This document shows, piece by piece, positions 25,376 through 35,014 of a stretch of DNA of 64,000 bases. The position numbers were made by a program, and so were the translations under genes. The notes beneath the pieces are model-generated. The model saw only the letters and a list, made by a program, of their open reading frames with translations. It did not search any database and was not told the DNA's origin. The stretch is from positions 1 to 64,000 of the forward strand of contig NZ_AUJR01000013.1 of the NCBI RefSeq assembly GCF_000424325.1, read 5' to 3'. Origin of the DNA: [Clostridium] clostridioforme AGR2157 (lineage in GTDB: Bacteria; Bacillota; Clostridia; Lachnospirales; Lachnospiraceae). Each line of letters opens with the position of its first letter. The stretch's first letter is position 1.

Positions 25376-26332
25376 CTAAAATCTTCTGCCGCCGCCTCCG
25401 TGGCTTCTGCCGCTGCTGGATCTGTGGGTGGAACTTCGCCCTGAGCTTCGTCCTGAACCTCCGGATGAGTGATTCTGTGTGGGCCTTGGTATGGGGGCCG
25501 ATGTAACAAATTTGCGAATCAGACTGTCCCCTGAATCGCCAAAGGCAAATTTGGCATCTGCCCGGTAGGCCAGAAGGCTGTTGGCCCTCTCCCGTTCGGT
25601 CTGCTCCATGGAATACCGCCGCCTCACTCCCAGGCACACCGAGCCTGCCACCCCGGCTGATACCAGGAATGCAAACATTCCTTCGTACCAGCGTATGCTT
25701 CTGTAGATACTGATTTCCCCTGTTTCCGTGTCGTAATTATACTGTCCCCTCTGAATTCCACGGTCCACATAATACTCCACATCCTTTAGGAATTCGGCTG
25801 CCGCCCCTGCATAATCAAGGTTTCTCAGGGAATAGGCCACATCATCCTGTATCTGTTCGATTCGCCGGTCTGTGAGAATCCGTATCATATTCCCGGTGGT
25901 GGACACATAGCTCTCGCCTCCATAGCTGCCAGGACTGTCCATATAAATCAGAAACAGCACTCCGCTGGCTTTCCTGCCCGTGCCCAGGCCGTACTGGTCG
26001 TAAAAATCATCTGCATATTCCCTGGCCGCATGGCTGCCGTCATTATAAGCAGTGACCACCGCCACATCCATCCCGGTCTTTTTCCTGCACCGGGCAATCA
26101 GTTCCTCCAGCGTTCCGGCCTCCTCTGATGTCATAAGGCCCGCTTCATCGAACAGCCTACGGGCATTCTTATGGGTCTGGTCCTTATCATAGGTCTGAGC
26201 CTTGTCATATGCCCCGGATTCCTGTGCCTGGGAATCCAGTATGTTCCCTGCTCCGCTCCAGACTCCCAGCCACACCACGGCCGCCGAAACTGCCAGGAGC
26301 CTGAGCCATCTAACCATCCTTCGTCCTGTCAT
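25376..26332 (-). CDS. TPM domain membrane protein (YdjH-like)
   Basis: 318-residue secreted/membrane protein. Parts: N-terminal signal anchor (about 8-28), a TPM domain (about 50-190; RRLFDEAGLMTSEEAGTLEE, KTGMDVAVVTAY, SGVLFLIYMDSPG), one transmembrane helix (about 225-245), then a Ser/Gly/Arg/His-rich tail ending SHGGGGRRF. TPM domains occur in the thylakoid protein Psb32 and in Bacillus YdjH; the tail resembles other YgcG-type proteins. It overlaps the zinc-ribbon gene by four bases (ATGA) and is last in the operon. By analogy with B. subtilis it is probably a partner of the zinc-ribbon and SPFH proteins. Confidence 0.82.
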   Translation of the reverse strand: MTGRRMVRWLRLLAVSAAVVWLGVWSGAGNILDSQAQESGAYDKAQTYDKDQTHKNARRLFDEAGLMTSEEAGTLEELIARCRKKTGMDVAVVTAYNDGSHAAREYADDFYDQYGLGTGRKASGVLFLIYMDSPGSYGGESYVSTTGNMIRILTDRRIEQIQDDVAYSLRNLDYAGAAAEFLKDVEYYVDRGIQRGQYNYDTETGEISIYRSIRWYEGMFAFLVSAGVAGSVCLGVRRRYSMEQTERERANSLLAYRADAKFAFGDSGDSLIRKFVTSAPIPRPTQNHSSGGSGRSSGRSSTHRSSSGRSHGGGGRRF

Positions 26333-27414
26333 CCTAAGAAATACCCTCCTGTCATGAGTAATAAAAACAGCGGAAGGAACACAGAGAAAAAGAGAATTAT
26401 AATCTTCTTCCTGTCCACAGGCAGCTTTCCGCAGATTTTTCCGGTCTGTCCGTTGAGGGCGAAATAGTATATCCTTCCCCTGGCCTTGTCATGATATGTA
26501 AGGGTCCATAGGGGAAGCAGGGCATAACTCCATTTCTCATCCCTTATGCCTGCCTCCTTTTTGCGCACCTGCATACTGCTGTAGCTCCCGGCCTGGTCCT
26601 GAAGGCTTTGAAGGGCGAACTGCCTGACCTCTGACTGCACGTCCAGCACAAACTGTTCTTTTTCCATATCCCGGTTCTCGGCCAGAAATCCGGAAAGATA
26701 TCCCATGGAGAAATTCTCCTTTTCATTCATCCTGTAGGGGAGCACGCTTTCCACCAGCTGCCGTTTGGCCTTTCTCAGGCCATTTCTGGCCACATGGTCC
26801 ACCTCCATGGTTCCCTGGCGCTTTACATCGTATATCGTTGTCTCTGTATACCTCATGCCTGCGTTATCCCATGTCCTGAGCCTGGTCCCCTGGGCGTCCA
26901 GCTCCCCGTCCACCCGGCAGCTGTAAAGCCAATACGGGAAATAAACCCCGCTCATGCTCTCAATCTGTTTCTTATTGTAAAATGCCTCCAACACGTACTT
27001 TTTTCTCCCTATCCACTGGGAAAAAATCTCCTCTGCCTTCTGCCTGTCTATCTGGAAGGGAATCACATAATCCGGCCTGAATTGCCCTTCCAGCCGTCCT
27101 GCCAGTACCACCGGATTATGGCAGTAATAGCAGAAGGTCGCCGCAGTGGTCTCATCCGTCACAATCTGGGCGCCGCAGCTGGGGCAGGTATAAAGAACCG
27201 GCTGAGCCTCAGCGCCGCCAGGTTCCCGGCCGTTCGGTTCCTGGAGCTCCGATTCCTGGTGTTTTGCTTCCCGGCGGTTCGGTTCCGGACTCAGGCGTTC
27301 CAGTTCTTCCTGGGTAAAATCAGACAGGCAATATTCGCAGTGGTATTTCTGTGAAGCCGGGTCAAATACAAGGCCGCCGTCACAGTTGGGGCATTTGTAG
27401 GTTATGGCTGCCAT
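26329..27414 (-). CDS. Zinc-ribbon membrane protein (YdjG-like)
   Basis: 361 residues. Two zinc ribbons occur at the N-terminus: YKCPNCDGGLVFDPASQKYHCEYC (Cys pairs at about 8-11 and 27-30, one full TFIIB-like knuckle) and YTCPSCGAQIV with FCYYCHNP. Between them is a Glu/Pro/Arg-rich stretch with a repeated NRREAKHQESE-like unit. A large soluble middle domain follows, and the C-terminus has one transmembrane helix (KKIIILFFSVFLPLFLLL). The architecture matches Bacillus YdjG, which cooperates with TPM protein YdjH and SPFH protein YdjI. It overlaps the TPM gene by four bases and lies 27 bases after the SPFH gene. Confidence 0.8.
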   Translation of the reverse strand: MAAITYKCPNCDGGLVFDPASQKYHCEYCLSDFTQEELERLSPEPNRREAKHQESELQEPNGREPGGAEAQPVLYTCPSCGAQIVTDETTAATFCYYCHNPVVLAGRLEGQFRPDYVIPFQIDRQKAEEIFSQWIGRKKYVLEAFYNKKQIESMSGVYFPYWLYSCRVDGELDAQGTRLRTWDNAGMRYTETTIYDVKRQGTMEVDHVARNGLRKAKRQLVESVLPYRMNEKENFSMGYLSGFLAENRDMEKEQFVLDVQSEVRQFALQSLQDQAGSYSSMQVRKKEAGIRDEKWSYALLPLWTLTYHDKARGRIYYFALNGQTGKICGKLPVDRKKIIILFFSVFLPLFLLLMTGGYFLG

Positions 27415-27441
27415 ATTCTCTCTCTCCTGTAATCACGGCAT

Positions 27442-28758
27442 TTACGGCCTTGGTTTACCGCATTCGCTGCAGAATTTTCCTGTATTGATGTTTCCGCAGG
27501 CACAGGTCCACGGTGTATCGGGACGGGAATGTCCGCACTCGCCGCAGAACTTGCCCGTATTGGAAGTCCCGCAGTCGGGGCAGGTCCATGCCCCGGACGG
27601 CTGCGTTCCGGGCATCTGGCCGGCCATTCCCGCGCCGCCCGGCTGTGCCCCTTCCATCTGGTTCGGCGCAGCCCACTGGCCCCCGGCCGGCTGCTCCCCC
27701 ACAGGCCGGCCGCCCATCCCGGGCATTCCGGTATTTCCGGACATACGGCCCGGAGCCTGGTTCATCTGCATCTGCTGCATGTTGGTGTTGGTTGCCGCGC
27801 CCATGAAGCCGCCGCCCATCTGCATTCCCATCCCCATGCCCATAAAACCGGCCATGGCTCCGTTGTCGTTGGATCCCGCGTTTTTAAGCCCCTCTGCAAT
27901 GGTGGTCTGTACATAACCCTCCCTGATTGACGGGTCGCCCATCATGGCTCCCCGGTTCCTCAGGTTAATCAGGCTCTGGGATTCCTCGTCGTAGGTAATG
28001 CTGGCAATACCCACTGCCTGTATCTCCATTCCTCTCATCCGGGTCCATTCCTCATCCAGGGTCTGAGCCATATACTGTCCCAGCTCCCGGCTCCTGGATG
28101 TGACGTAGGATATCCTGATGCCGTCTGCCGACATCTGGTTCATGGATGTCTGCAGGGCCTCCAGGAATTCTGACAGGTACTGCTCATTGATGGAATCTAT
28201 TTCCACATGGTCTGCATTCTTAGGGATAACCTCAGCATAAAACTTAATGGGGTCTGTCACTTTGATGGAGTACGTTCCATGGGCCCGCAGGAACAGCTCT
28301 GCATTGTAAAAGTTGTCAAAATAGTTTACTGGGTTGCGGGTGCCGAATTTGATTCCCTTTATCTCCTGAAGGTTGACATAATACACCTTCTGGACTCCCG
28401 GTGTCACGCCGCCGAAACGGATACGGTTAAAGGATTCCTTCAGCGCCTCCCCAAACTGTCCGTTAAACATGGAGGGCATGGAGGAACGGCTGACCCTGTA
28501 GTAGCCTTCCTCCGCCGTATAATCCACTATCCTTCCGCCGTCCACCAGCATCATGAACTGGTTGGGATACACATGGATGACGGAACCGTCTGACACGATA
28601 TCAGATGACCCCTTTGTATTAGCCCCCTTTCCCCTGCGCACCTGGATGCCCCGGACAAAGACGGTCCTGCCGCCCATATCATCCGGCTCTATGGCCTCCA
28701 GCCACTGGTCTGCCAGGGCTCCTCCCACTGCTGTGGTAACTGCTTTAATGATTCCCAT
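27442..28758 (-). CDS. SPFH domain protein with C-terminal zinc ribbons (YdjI-like)
   Basis: 438-residue flotillin/stomatin-like protein. The start MGIIKAVTTAVGGALADQWLEAIE and the FVRGIQVRRGKGANTKGSSD segment are typical of the YdjI ('virion core protein') branch of the SPFH superfamily. The SPFH core is about 30-290. A Met/Gly/Gln-rich linker (about 300-370, with many GMGMGMQMGGG and GAG turns) leads to two zinc ribbons (TCPDCGTSNTGKFCGECG and TCACGNINTGKFCSECG). In B. subtilis YdjI connects PspA to the membrane during envelope stress. No PspA gene is in this window. Confidence 0.85.
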   Translation of the reverse strand: MGIIKAVTTAVGGALADQWLEAIEPDDMGGRTVFVRGIQVRRGKGANTKGSSDIVSDGSVIHVYPNQFMMLVDGGRIVDYTAEEGYYRVSRSSMPSMFNGQFGEALKESFNRIRFGGVTPGVQKVYYVNLQEIKGIKFGTRNPVNYFDNFYNAELFLRAHGTYSIKVTDPIKFYAEVIPKNADHVEIDSINEQYLSEFLEALQTSMNQMSADGIRISYVTSRSRELGQYMAQTLDEEWTRMRGMEIQAVGIASITYDEESQSLINLRNRGAMMGDPSIREGYVQTTIAEGLKNAGSNDNGAMAGFMGMGMGMQMGGGFMGAATNTNMQQMQMNQAPGRMSGNTGMPGMGGRPVGEQPAGGQWAAPNQMEGAQPGGAGMAGQMPGTQPSGAWTCPDCGTSNTGKFCGECGHSRPDTPWTCACGNINTGKFCSECGKPRP

Positions 28759-28760
28759 GA

Positions 28761-29693
28761 TTAATCTCCTTTCTTAGCTGCCTTCTTCTGTCTGCGCCTG
28801 CGCTTAACCGGCTCCACTGCCTTGATAGCCACCCAAATCATCAGCGCGGCTATGGCCAGCTGAATCACTATGCTGATGATAATCCAGTTCTTCATCACAA
28901 AACCAGTGGACTGCATCCCAAAATAACCTGCCATCTTGGCTGTGGGTGTGCTGCCTCCCATCTGTCCGTTTATGATTGTAAAAAATGTAGCCGCAGGATT
29001 GAGAAGCAGCAGATAAATCACATTTCCCGATGATGGTTTGACCACATTTTCCCCGAAACCATAGGCCGCCACTGAATTGCTTATATTCATGGAGGACAGG
29101 GAGAGTGAAAACTTATTTATAAAGTATGTCCCGGCCACCACGGCTATAAGCACTCCATAGGTAACTACTGTGGATATGGTAGACCGCTTGAACAGGGCCG
29201 AGAAACAGATTCCCAGGCTTCCCGCAAAAAAGGCCACCGTGATATAGCACAGAAGGAGAGACAGGATATCCTGCCATGTGATTCCCCCATAGACAAATAC
29301 CATGGCCACCGCCGGGAAACTGGACACAATCAGTAAGAGCAGCGTGCTCAACGCGCTCATCAGCTTCCCGATCACCACCTGGGATGCCGTCATCTGGGTA
29401 GTGAGCATCAATTCCAGGGTCTGCCGCTCCCGCTCCCCGCTTATGCTGGCCGCTGTCACGGCCGGCACTATGAACATCAGCAGTATGAACTCAATGGTGG
29501 TGACAAACTCATACATATCCATGAAGCTGCTGTACTGAATGACCGCTGCGGACTCCACCTGGGCCACGGCGGAATACATGTTGAGCAGTGTGACCATGGA
29601 CAGGATTCCATTGAACAGCACGATGATAAGGGGCAGCCGGATACTTCTGGAACTGGCCTTCATCTCCCGGCTATAGACCGGATTTCGCATCAT
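28761..29693 (-). CDS. ABC-2 type transporter permease
   Basis: 310-residue membrane protein with six predicted helices (about 20-42, 65-85, 108-132, 140-165, 175-197 and 270-290). The sequence ISGERERQTLELMLTTQM after the second helix is the coupling-helix signature of ABC-2 exporters of the NatB/GldF type. It overlaps the ATPase gene upstream by 23 bases and precedes the SPFH gene by two bases, so the exporter and the SPFH protein are translationally linked. The cargo is unknown. The extreme C-terminus is very basic (KRRRRQKKAAKKG). Confidence 0.85.
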   Translation of the reverse strand: MMRNPVYSREMKASSRSIRLPLIIVLFNGILSMVTLLNMYSAVAQVESAAVIQYSSFMDMYEFVTTIEFILLMFIVPAVTAASISGERERQTLELMLTTQMTASQVVIGKLMSALSTLLLLIVSSFPAVAMVFVYGGITWQDILSLLLCYITVAFFAGSLGICFSALFKRSTISTVVTYGVLIAVVAGTYFINKFSLSLSSMNISNSVAAYGFGENVVKPSSGNVIYLLLLNPAATFFTIINGQMGGSTPTAKMAGYFGMQSTGFVMKNWIIISIVIQLAIAALMIWVAIKAVEPVKRRRRQKKAAKKGD

Positions 29694-30636
29694 AAGACAT
29701 CACCACCCTTTCCTCTTCATGTTCTGTCAGCTGCATAAATACGGATTCCAGGCTTCCCTTTTCCCGGGTGAATCCGTTGACCAGCACGTCGCTGTCAATC
29801 AGCCGCTGGAGCAGCAGGGCCTCGTCCTGGGCATCCCCCGCAAACCGTACGCAGATATCCTGTTCACGCAGGGATATGGTCTGCACGCAGGGATGGCTCT
29901 TAAGAATGGACAGCGCCTTATCAATGTTGGTGAACACAGATATAACCAGCGGATTGGAGGTATTGACCCTGGACAGGATATCGTCTATATTTCCCTCCAG
30001 CACCATCCTCCCCTGGTCTATGATTCCTATATCCGTACAGAGCTCGGACAGCTCAGACAGGACATGGGAACTGATTACTATGGTCTTGCCCGATTCCTGG
30101 AGCTCCTTTAATATCTCCCTGAACTCAAAGCGGGTCCTGGGGTCCAGCCCCGATGTGGGTTCATCCAGTATAAGGATGGCCGGATCGTGAATCAGGGCCC
30201 TGGCCAGGCACAGTCTCTGCTTCATGCCCCTGGACAGTCCGTCCACGAAGAAATCCAGCTTATCCTCCAGCCCCACCTGCTCCAGCAGGGCCGTGTATCT
30301 CTTCCTTGCCACCAGGCCGCTTATGTGGTAGCAGGCCGCAAAGAATTCCATGTATTCCGACACGGTCAGGTTATCGTACACCCCGAAGAAATCCGGCACA
30401 TAACCAATCATGGACTTAAGCTTTCCCAGGTCGGCACGGGCGTCCATGCCGTTTATGGTAATCCTGCCTTCCTCCGCCTCCAGAAGCCCTGTCATGATTT
30501 TAATGGTGGTGGTCTTTCCCGCTCCGTTGGGCCCCACAAACCCATAGAGGGCGCCGGTCTCCACCGTCATGTCCAGGCCGCTTAATGCATGGTATTTTCC
30601 GTATATCTTGTGTAATCCTCTTATCTCCAGCATCAT
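29671..30636 (-). CDS. ABC-2 transporter ATP-binding protein
   Basis: 321-residue ATPase of the CcmA/NatA/GldA type. Walker A is GPNGAGKTTTIKIMTG, the signature GLSRGMKQRLCLARAL, Walker B AILILDEPTSGLDPR, the H-loop ISSHVLSEL. The extra C-terminal domain (about 220-310) is usual in this subgroup. It starts with ATG overlapping the TGA of the preceding gene (ATGA, 30633-30636), with GGAAGGAG as its ribosome site. Confidence 0.93.
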   Translation of the reverse strand: MMLEIRGLHKIYGKYHALSGLDMTVETGALYGFVGPNGAGKTTTIKIMTGLLEAEEGRITINGMDARADLGKLKSMIGYVPDFFGVYDNLTVSEYMEFFAACYHISGLVARKRYTALLEQVGLEDKLDFFVDGLSRGMKQRLCLARALIHDPAILILDEPTSGLDPRTRFEFREILKELQESGKTIVISSHVLSELSELCTDIGIIDQGRMVLEGNIDDILSRVNTSNPLVISVFTNIDKALSILKSHPCVQTISLREQDICVRFAGDAQDEALLLQRLIDSDVLVNGFTREKGSLESVFMQLTEHEEERVVMSYDAKSGL

Positions 30637-33164
30637 TTACTCCTTCCTGTCACAGTCAGTATGGGCAGCATGATATTCCAGGTGTAATCGCCTGTGGCAT
30701 CGTACACATACTTGATGGTCAGGGTATTGCCCGGGGACAGGTATGGCTCCAGCTCCTCCCTGACATAGGACTGGACATGGGTATCCATGGAATCATAGGT
30801 TCCTGTATTGTAGTTATAGAAATACATATTGCCGGCAAATGGCACCGTATAGTAATACCGCATGCTCTGCACCGCCTCATCGCTCATCTGATGGAAGGAC
30901 AGCTTCTCCACCTCGATATCATTTCCCAGATAATACTCTAACATGACCGGAGTCAGGCCGTACATGCTGTTGTTGGCCGCATAATACTCACCTGAAAGCA
31001 CATTGGGCTGCTTCTGGAGCGCGGACCTGTATATCATGCCGTCCTGTTCATAATTGACATCAATGGAGGAGGTCAGCAGGGTGGAACCATATGTCTCATA
31101 GTTGGAGGACTTTAAGAATACAGTCTCCTCCTTCTCATTGCTGAATCCCAGTACCCTGGCCTCTGAGTGATAGCCTGACAGATAGTTTCCCATATAGAAG
31201 GACAGGAGGTTGGTCCTCTCCAATGCCTGCACATAGGCCGCGTCCCGTATATCCTTGTCCTCCTTATAGCGGGAAGCCCCTGTGATCTGCTCTGCCATGG
31301 CATAACCGAAATTGGTGATTCCGTATATGACCTTCATGCCGTCCAGACTTACGGTCTCGCCCGGCTCCATGTGGCCAATGAGAATCATCTGATTATACAG
31401 GAGGATGGCCACATTGTCCACTTCCTGGCCGTAATTGTTGGTCAGGGTCCCTGTCACCTTACCGTCAAAGGAATTCACATCGCCTGTAAATCCCTCCTGC
31501 TGTCCGTTTTCCATGCGGCGCTCCATCATGAAGAACTTTGAGTTGAATGCGCCCACATTGTCGGACCTGACCTTGGTACCCTCCTCATCATAATGTATGG
31601 TTATGGACGGTGTCTCCTCACCCGTGAATTTGGGCAGGAGACCCATATTGTAGTAGGCGCTTCCCGTAATGGGATACAGGGTGTATTCCGGATTCAGCGT
31701 TACGGAATACGGTTTATTATAGGGGGCCCGCATGTTGATGAATGTGGTTTCCGATATCTCATCCCTGTCCGTATCCTTTATGGTTGCATAGGTGAAGAAG
31801 GGTCCTGTAAACCGCGTACTCATGCCCATGAGAAGAACCATGCCGGTACAGCACAGGGACAGGAGCCCCACGGACAGCTGGTAATACTGGCGCATTCCCC
31901 TCTGTTTCCAGAAGAAGTAGAGGCCGGGTCCGGCCAGGGCCACATATGCCACCGCCAGGGTCACGTACAGGCCCACCTTTGGAAGATTATTGATATTGCC
32001 TGTATTAATCAGTCCCTGGACTGACCAGAACTGGCTGGATGTGCTTCCGTCCATGGCGCTGGCCAGCCCGTTTATCTTATCCTCCCCCAAAAGGGTGGTG
32101 AACAGATTGTCGATATAAGAGATATTGGCCTGACAGAATTCTTCTATGTCCACAAAATCGTACATGGCCACGGCAGCCAGTCCGTTCCCCACGGAAACCG
32201 ATGAGAGGACGGACAGCTCATCGCTGCCCAGCACCTCGGTGCCGCCTTTCAGCATGACATCCGTGCAGACCAGAGGGATGGAAGCGCCTTCAGGCCGGTC
32301 CACCGCGTATTCCACACCCATGTTGATGACCCGCTCGTCGGGTTGGGGAAGGGGCTGCTCCAGGAGTTCCTTGCCAAAGCCCCTCAGAGTATCCTCTCCC
32401 CTGTCACCGGTTCCTATGAGCAGAACACCGCCCTTGCGGACCCACTCCCACACAGCCTCTATCTGCTGACCTGACAGCTTTCCGGAATCAAAATCCGTTA
32501 TCAGCAGCACATCCAGCTGGTCCAGGCCCAGTTCCGACGCCGGCAGAGTGGCTGCCGTCATCTCGATGGTCTTGGTCCTGAGGGTACTGTAGTTAATGCC
32601 CACGCCATTAAAATACAGAAGCTCCGCCGGGTTGTCACTGAGTACGCCGATAAAAAGCTCTGCTGTCTCCAGGTTCAGATTCAGCTTCAGACGTTTGCTC
32701 AGCACCTCATTTCCATTCTCATCCAGCAGGCGCACATACATCTGGTCAACCCTTGCCCCCAGCGATATGCTCACTGATTTGTTCACGCTTTTGCCAGGTT
32801 CAATTTCAACCGGATACTCATACCGGTATACATCATAATCCAGGTTCATGTTATATCCCTGAAAATCCGACTCCATGGCCAGAATACACAGGGTTCCCTT
32901 AAACGCCTGGCCGGACTGGCTGGACAGCTCGATTTTAAGGGGCAGGAAACGGCCGCTTTTCGCTGTATTCTGATAACCGTAGACCACGTCCATGGCAACG
33001 GGTGATTCCACGGTTTCCTCCTTGGCAGCCGTACTGTCCGTCCCAAAAGCCTGGACTCCCGGGGACTGGACAGTGACAGACGCTGCCAGCATTAAGCCAA
33101 AAAGGGTGCTTTTCAGCGCCCTTTTTATTATCTCTGGAAATATCCGCATGTTACACTTCCTCAT
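30633..33164 (-). CDS. Large membrane-anchored protein with GATase-like domain, exporter accessory
   Basis: 843 residues, not assigned to a named family. A signal peptide (about 10-38) leads to an extracellular beta-rich region (about 50-200). Next is a Rossmann/class I amidotransferase-like segment (LDVLLITDFDSGKLSGQQIE, WVRKGGVLLIGTGDRGED, about 215-300), as in GldG-type exporter accessory proteins. Two membrane helices follow (about 405-460; VGLYVTLAVAYVALAGPGLY and LLSLCCTGMVLLMGM), then a long extracellular beta domain to the end. No catalytic Cys-His pair is visible. The start at 33164 follows GGAG; it is 19 bases after the sensor kinase. The position between a two-component system and an ABC exporter suggests an external sensing or cargo-handling part. 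Confidence 0.7.
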   Translation of the reverse strand: MRKCNMRIFPEIIKRALKSTLFGLMLAASVTVQSPGVQAFGTDSTAAKEETVESPVAMDVVYGYQNTAKSGRFLPLKIELSSQSGQAFKGTLCILAMESDFQGYNMNLDYDVYRYEYPVEIEPGKSVNKSVSISLGARVDQMYVRLLDENGNEVLSKRLKLNLNLETAELFIGVLSDNPAELLYFNGVGINYSTLRTKTIEMTAATLPASELGLDQLDVLLITDFDSGKLSGQQIEAVWEWVRKGGVLLIGTGDRGEDTLRGFGKELLEQPLPQPDERVINMGVEYAVDRPEGASIPLVCTDVMLKGGTEVLGSDELSVLSSVSVGNGLAAVAMYDFVDIEEFCQANISYIDNLFTTLLGEDKINGLASAMDGSTSSQFWSVQGLINTGNINNLPKVGLYVTLAVAYVALAGPGLYFFWKQRGMRQYYQLSVGLLSLCCTGMVLLMGMSTRFTGPFFTYATIKDTDRDEISETTFINMRAPYNKPYSVTLNPEYTLYPITGSAYYNMGLLPKFTGEETPSITIHYDEEGTKVRSDNVGAFNSKFFMMERRMENGQQEGFTGDVNSFDGKVTGTLTNNYGQEVDNVAILLYNQMILIGHMEPGETVSLDGMKVIYGITNFGYAMAEQITGASRYKEDKDIRDAAYVQALERTNLLSFYMGNYLSGYHSEARVLGFSNEKEETVFLKSSNYETYGSTLLTSSIDVNYEQDGMIYRSALQKQPNVLSGEYYAANNSMYGLTPVMLEYYLGNDIEVEKLSFHQMSDEAVQSMRYYYTVPFAGNMYFYNYNTGTYDSMDTHVQSYVREELEPYLSPGNTLTIKYVYDATGDYTWNIMLPILTVTGRSK

Positions 33165-33183
33165 CCTATATTCTCCGTTTAAG

Positions 33184-34308
33184 TCAGCTAATAGTTCCAA
33201 AATTCTCTTTATTGATGTCAAAATTTACCTGAAGCTTTACTGTGAACACAGTGCCGTCCAAATCGCTGGTCACATTGATGGTTCCTCCGTGCATGTCCAC
33301 GATTTCCTTTGCAATGGCAAGTCCCAGGCCCGTACCGCCTGTACTGCTGGACCGGGACTGTTCCACCCGGTAAAACTTGTTGAATATCAGAGGCAGCTCC
33401 TCCGGCGGTATGACGTAGCCGTAATTTGTAACGGAAACAGTCACCACATCCTCCTGGGCCAGTATCTTTACCAGGACTCTTTTTCCATCAGCGCCATACT
33501 TGATGGCATTGCCAATCAGGTTGTCGAACAGACGGGCCAGCAGATTGCCGTCAGCTGTTATGATTTTAGCCGGTACATTGCTCTGCAGGTCATATGACAG
33601 ATTCTTTTCCACAAAGTTCGGATATGCCTCCTCCAAAAGCTGTCCCAGCAGCTTTACCACATCCAGCTGGGATACGTGCATGGATATCCTGCCGTAATTG
33701 AGCTTGGTAAATCCAAACAGATCTTCAATCAGTTTCTCCAGGCGGCGAGCCTTTCCGTATGCAATCTCTATGTACTTATGCTGCATCTGCGCCGGTATCT
33801 TACTGTTGCCGGCCAGCAGCTCCAGGTATCCGATGATGGACGTAAGGGGTGTGCGCAGGTCGTGGGCCACATTGGTTATGAGCTCGTTCTTGGTGCGCTC
33901 CGATTCCCTCTCCTTATCCATCAGCTCCCGGATATCCTCCACCATCTTGTTAAGGTTGGCAGCCATGCTGGAGAACTCGTCATCCCCAATCACATCAATG
34001 GTGGTATTCAGGTTGCCTTCTGATATGCTCTGGACCGCATCCGATATATTGCTGATATAGCGGATATAGGGTTCCTGGAGAATCATGAAGGTCACCGCAA
34101 ACAGCACCAGCCCGGATACCACATAAACCAGCACCACCGCCACATGGTAATCCAGCACAGCCTGAAGCAGGCGGTTCATACGTCCGGATTCCTCCATATA
34201 TCTGGCAATCATGGACACGTTGGTCACCAGAAATATTTCCACAAGACAGGTAATGATGGCGCTGTATATAATGTTGGTGATAACCCGGGTATGGTAGCGC
34301 CTGCTCAT
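33184..34308 (-). CDS. VanS-like sensor histidine kinase
   Basis: 374-residue membrane kinase. Two transmembrane helices (about 10-33 and 55-78) flank a short external loop of about 20 residues, followed by HAMP (about 80-135), the dimerisation and H-box NVAHDLRTPLTSIIGYLELL (His about 162), the N-box LFDNLIGNAIKYG, the D/F-box FNKFYRVEQSRS and the G2-box GGTGLGLAIAKEIV. The short loop suggests sensing at or within the membrane, as in envelope-stress or antimicrobial-peptide kinases. The ATG at 34308 lies just after the regulator stop; a TTG four codons earlier is an alternative. Confidence 0.93.
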   Translation of the reverse strand: MSRRYHTRVITNIIYSAIITCLVEIFLVTNVSMIARYMEESGRMNRLLQAVLDYHVAVVLVYVVSGLVLFAVTFMILQEPYIRYISNISDAVQSISEGNLNTTIDVIGDDEFSSMAANLNKMVEDIRELMDKERESERTKNELITNVAHDLRTPLTSIIGYLELLAGNSKIPAQMQHKYIEIAYGKARRLEKLIEDLFGFTKLNYGRISMHVSQLDVVKLLGQLLEEAYPNFVEKNLSYDLQSNVPAKIITADGNLLARLFDNLIGNAIKYGADGKRVLVKILAQEDVVTVSVTNYGYVIPPEELPLIFNKFYRVEQSRSSSTGGTGLGLAIAKEIVDMHGGTINVTSDLDGTVFTVKLQVNFDINKENFGTIS

Positions 34309-34309
34309 A

Positions 34310-35014
34310 TCACTTTTCAATTTTGTAACCTACTCCCCACACTGTGGTGATGATTTTATTCTGTCTGGTGTCCTCTTTCATCTTGCCTCTCAGGCGTCTG
34401 ATATGTACCATGACCGTGTTGTTGGCCTCATATACCTTTTCATTCCACACCTTCTCGAATATCTCGTCGGTGCTGAATACCTTGCCCGGGTTGGAAGCCA
34501 GCAGGTACAGGATATCGAACTCAATGGGGGTGAGCTTGATTTCCTCATCGTCCACGATCACTTTATGATTATCCTTATTAATGGTCATTCCCTTAATGGT
34601 AATCTCGTTGTTGGCCTTCTCCCTGGAAGCGCTGTTTGGGTTTAACTGGGTGTAGCGGCGCAGCTGCGATTTGACCCTGGCCGTCAGTTCCAGCGGGTTA
34701 AAGGGCTTCACCACATAGTCGTCCGCCCCTGTTCCCAGACCTAATATCTTATCTAAATCCGTGGACTTAGCGCTGAGCATGATAATCGGGATGTTATTGT
34801 TTTCCCTTATCTTCTTGCACATCTCCAGGCCGTTCATCCCCGGCATCATAATGTCCAACAGTACCAGGTGTACCTCTTCTTTGGAAATAATTTCCAGCCC
34901 CTTGGCAGCATTCTCCGCCTTAAATACTTTATAGCCATCACTTACAAGATAAATCTCAATCAAATCCGCTATCTCTTTTTCATCATCTACTACCAGGATA
35001 TTTATATCGGGCAT
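34310..35014 (-). CDS. OmpR/VanR-type response regulator
   Basis: 234-residue regulator. The receiver domain has the acidic pocket INILVVDDEKE, the phospho-Asp in LVLLDIMMPG, Thr/Ser in MLSAKS and Lys in VVKPF. The C-terminal winged helix (about 135-232) shows LTPIEFDILYLLASNPGKVF and the typical ending TVWGVGYKIEK. The start follows AGGAGGGG. It is the first gene of the eight-gene minus-strand operon and probably controls it, though its binding site was not identified in 35015-35292. Confidence 0.95.
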   Translation of the reverse strand: MPDINILVVDDEKEIADLIEIYLVSDGYKVFKAENAAKGLEIISKEEVHLVLLDIMMPGMNGLEMCKKIRENNNIPIIMLSAKSTDLDKILGLGTGADDYVVKPFNPLELTARVKSQLRRYTQLNPNSASREKANNEITIKGMTINKDNHKVIVDDEEIKLTPIEFDILYLLASNPGKVFSTDEIFEKVWNEKVYEANNTVMVHIRRLRGKMKEDTRQNKIITTVWGVGYKIEK

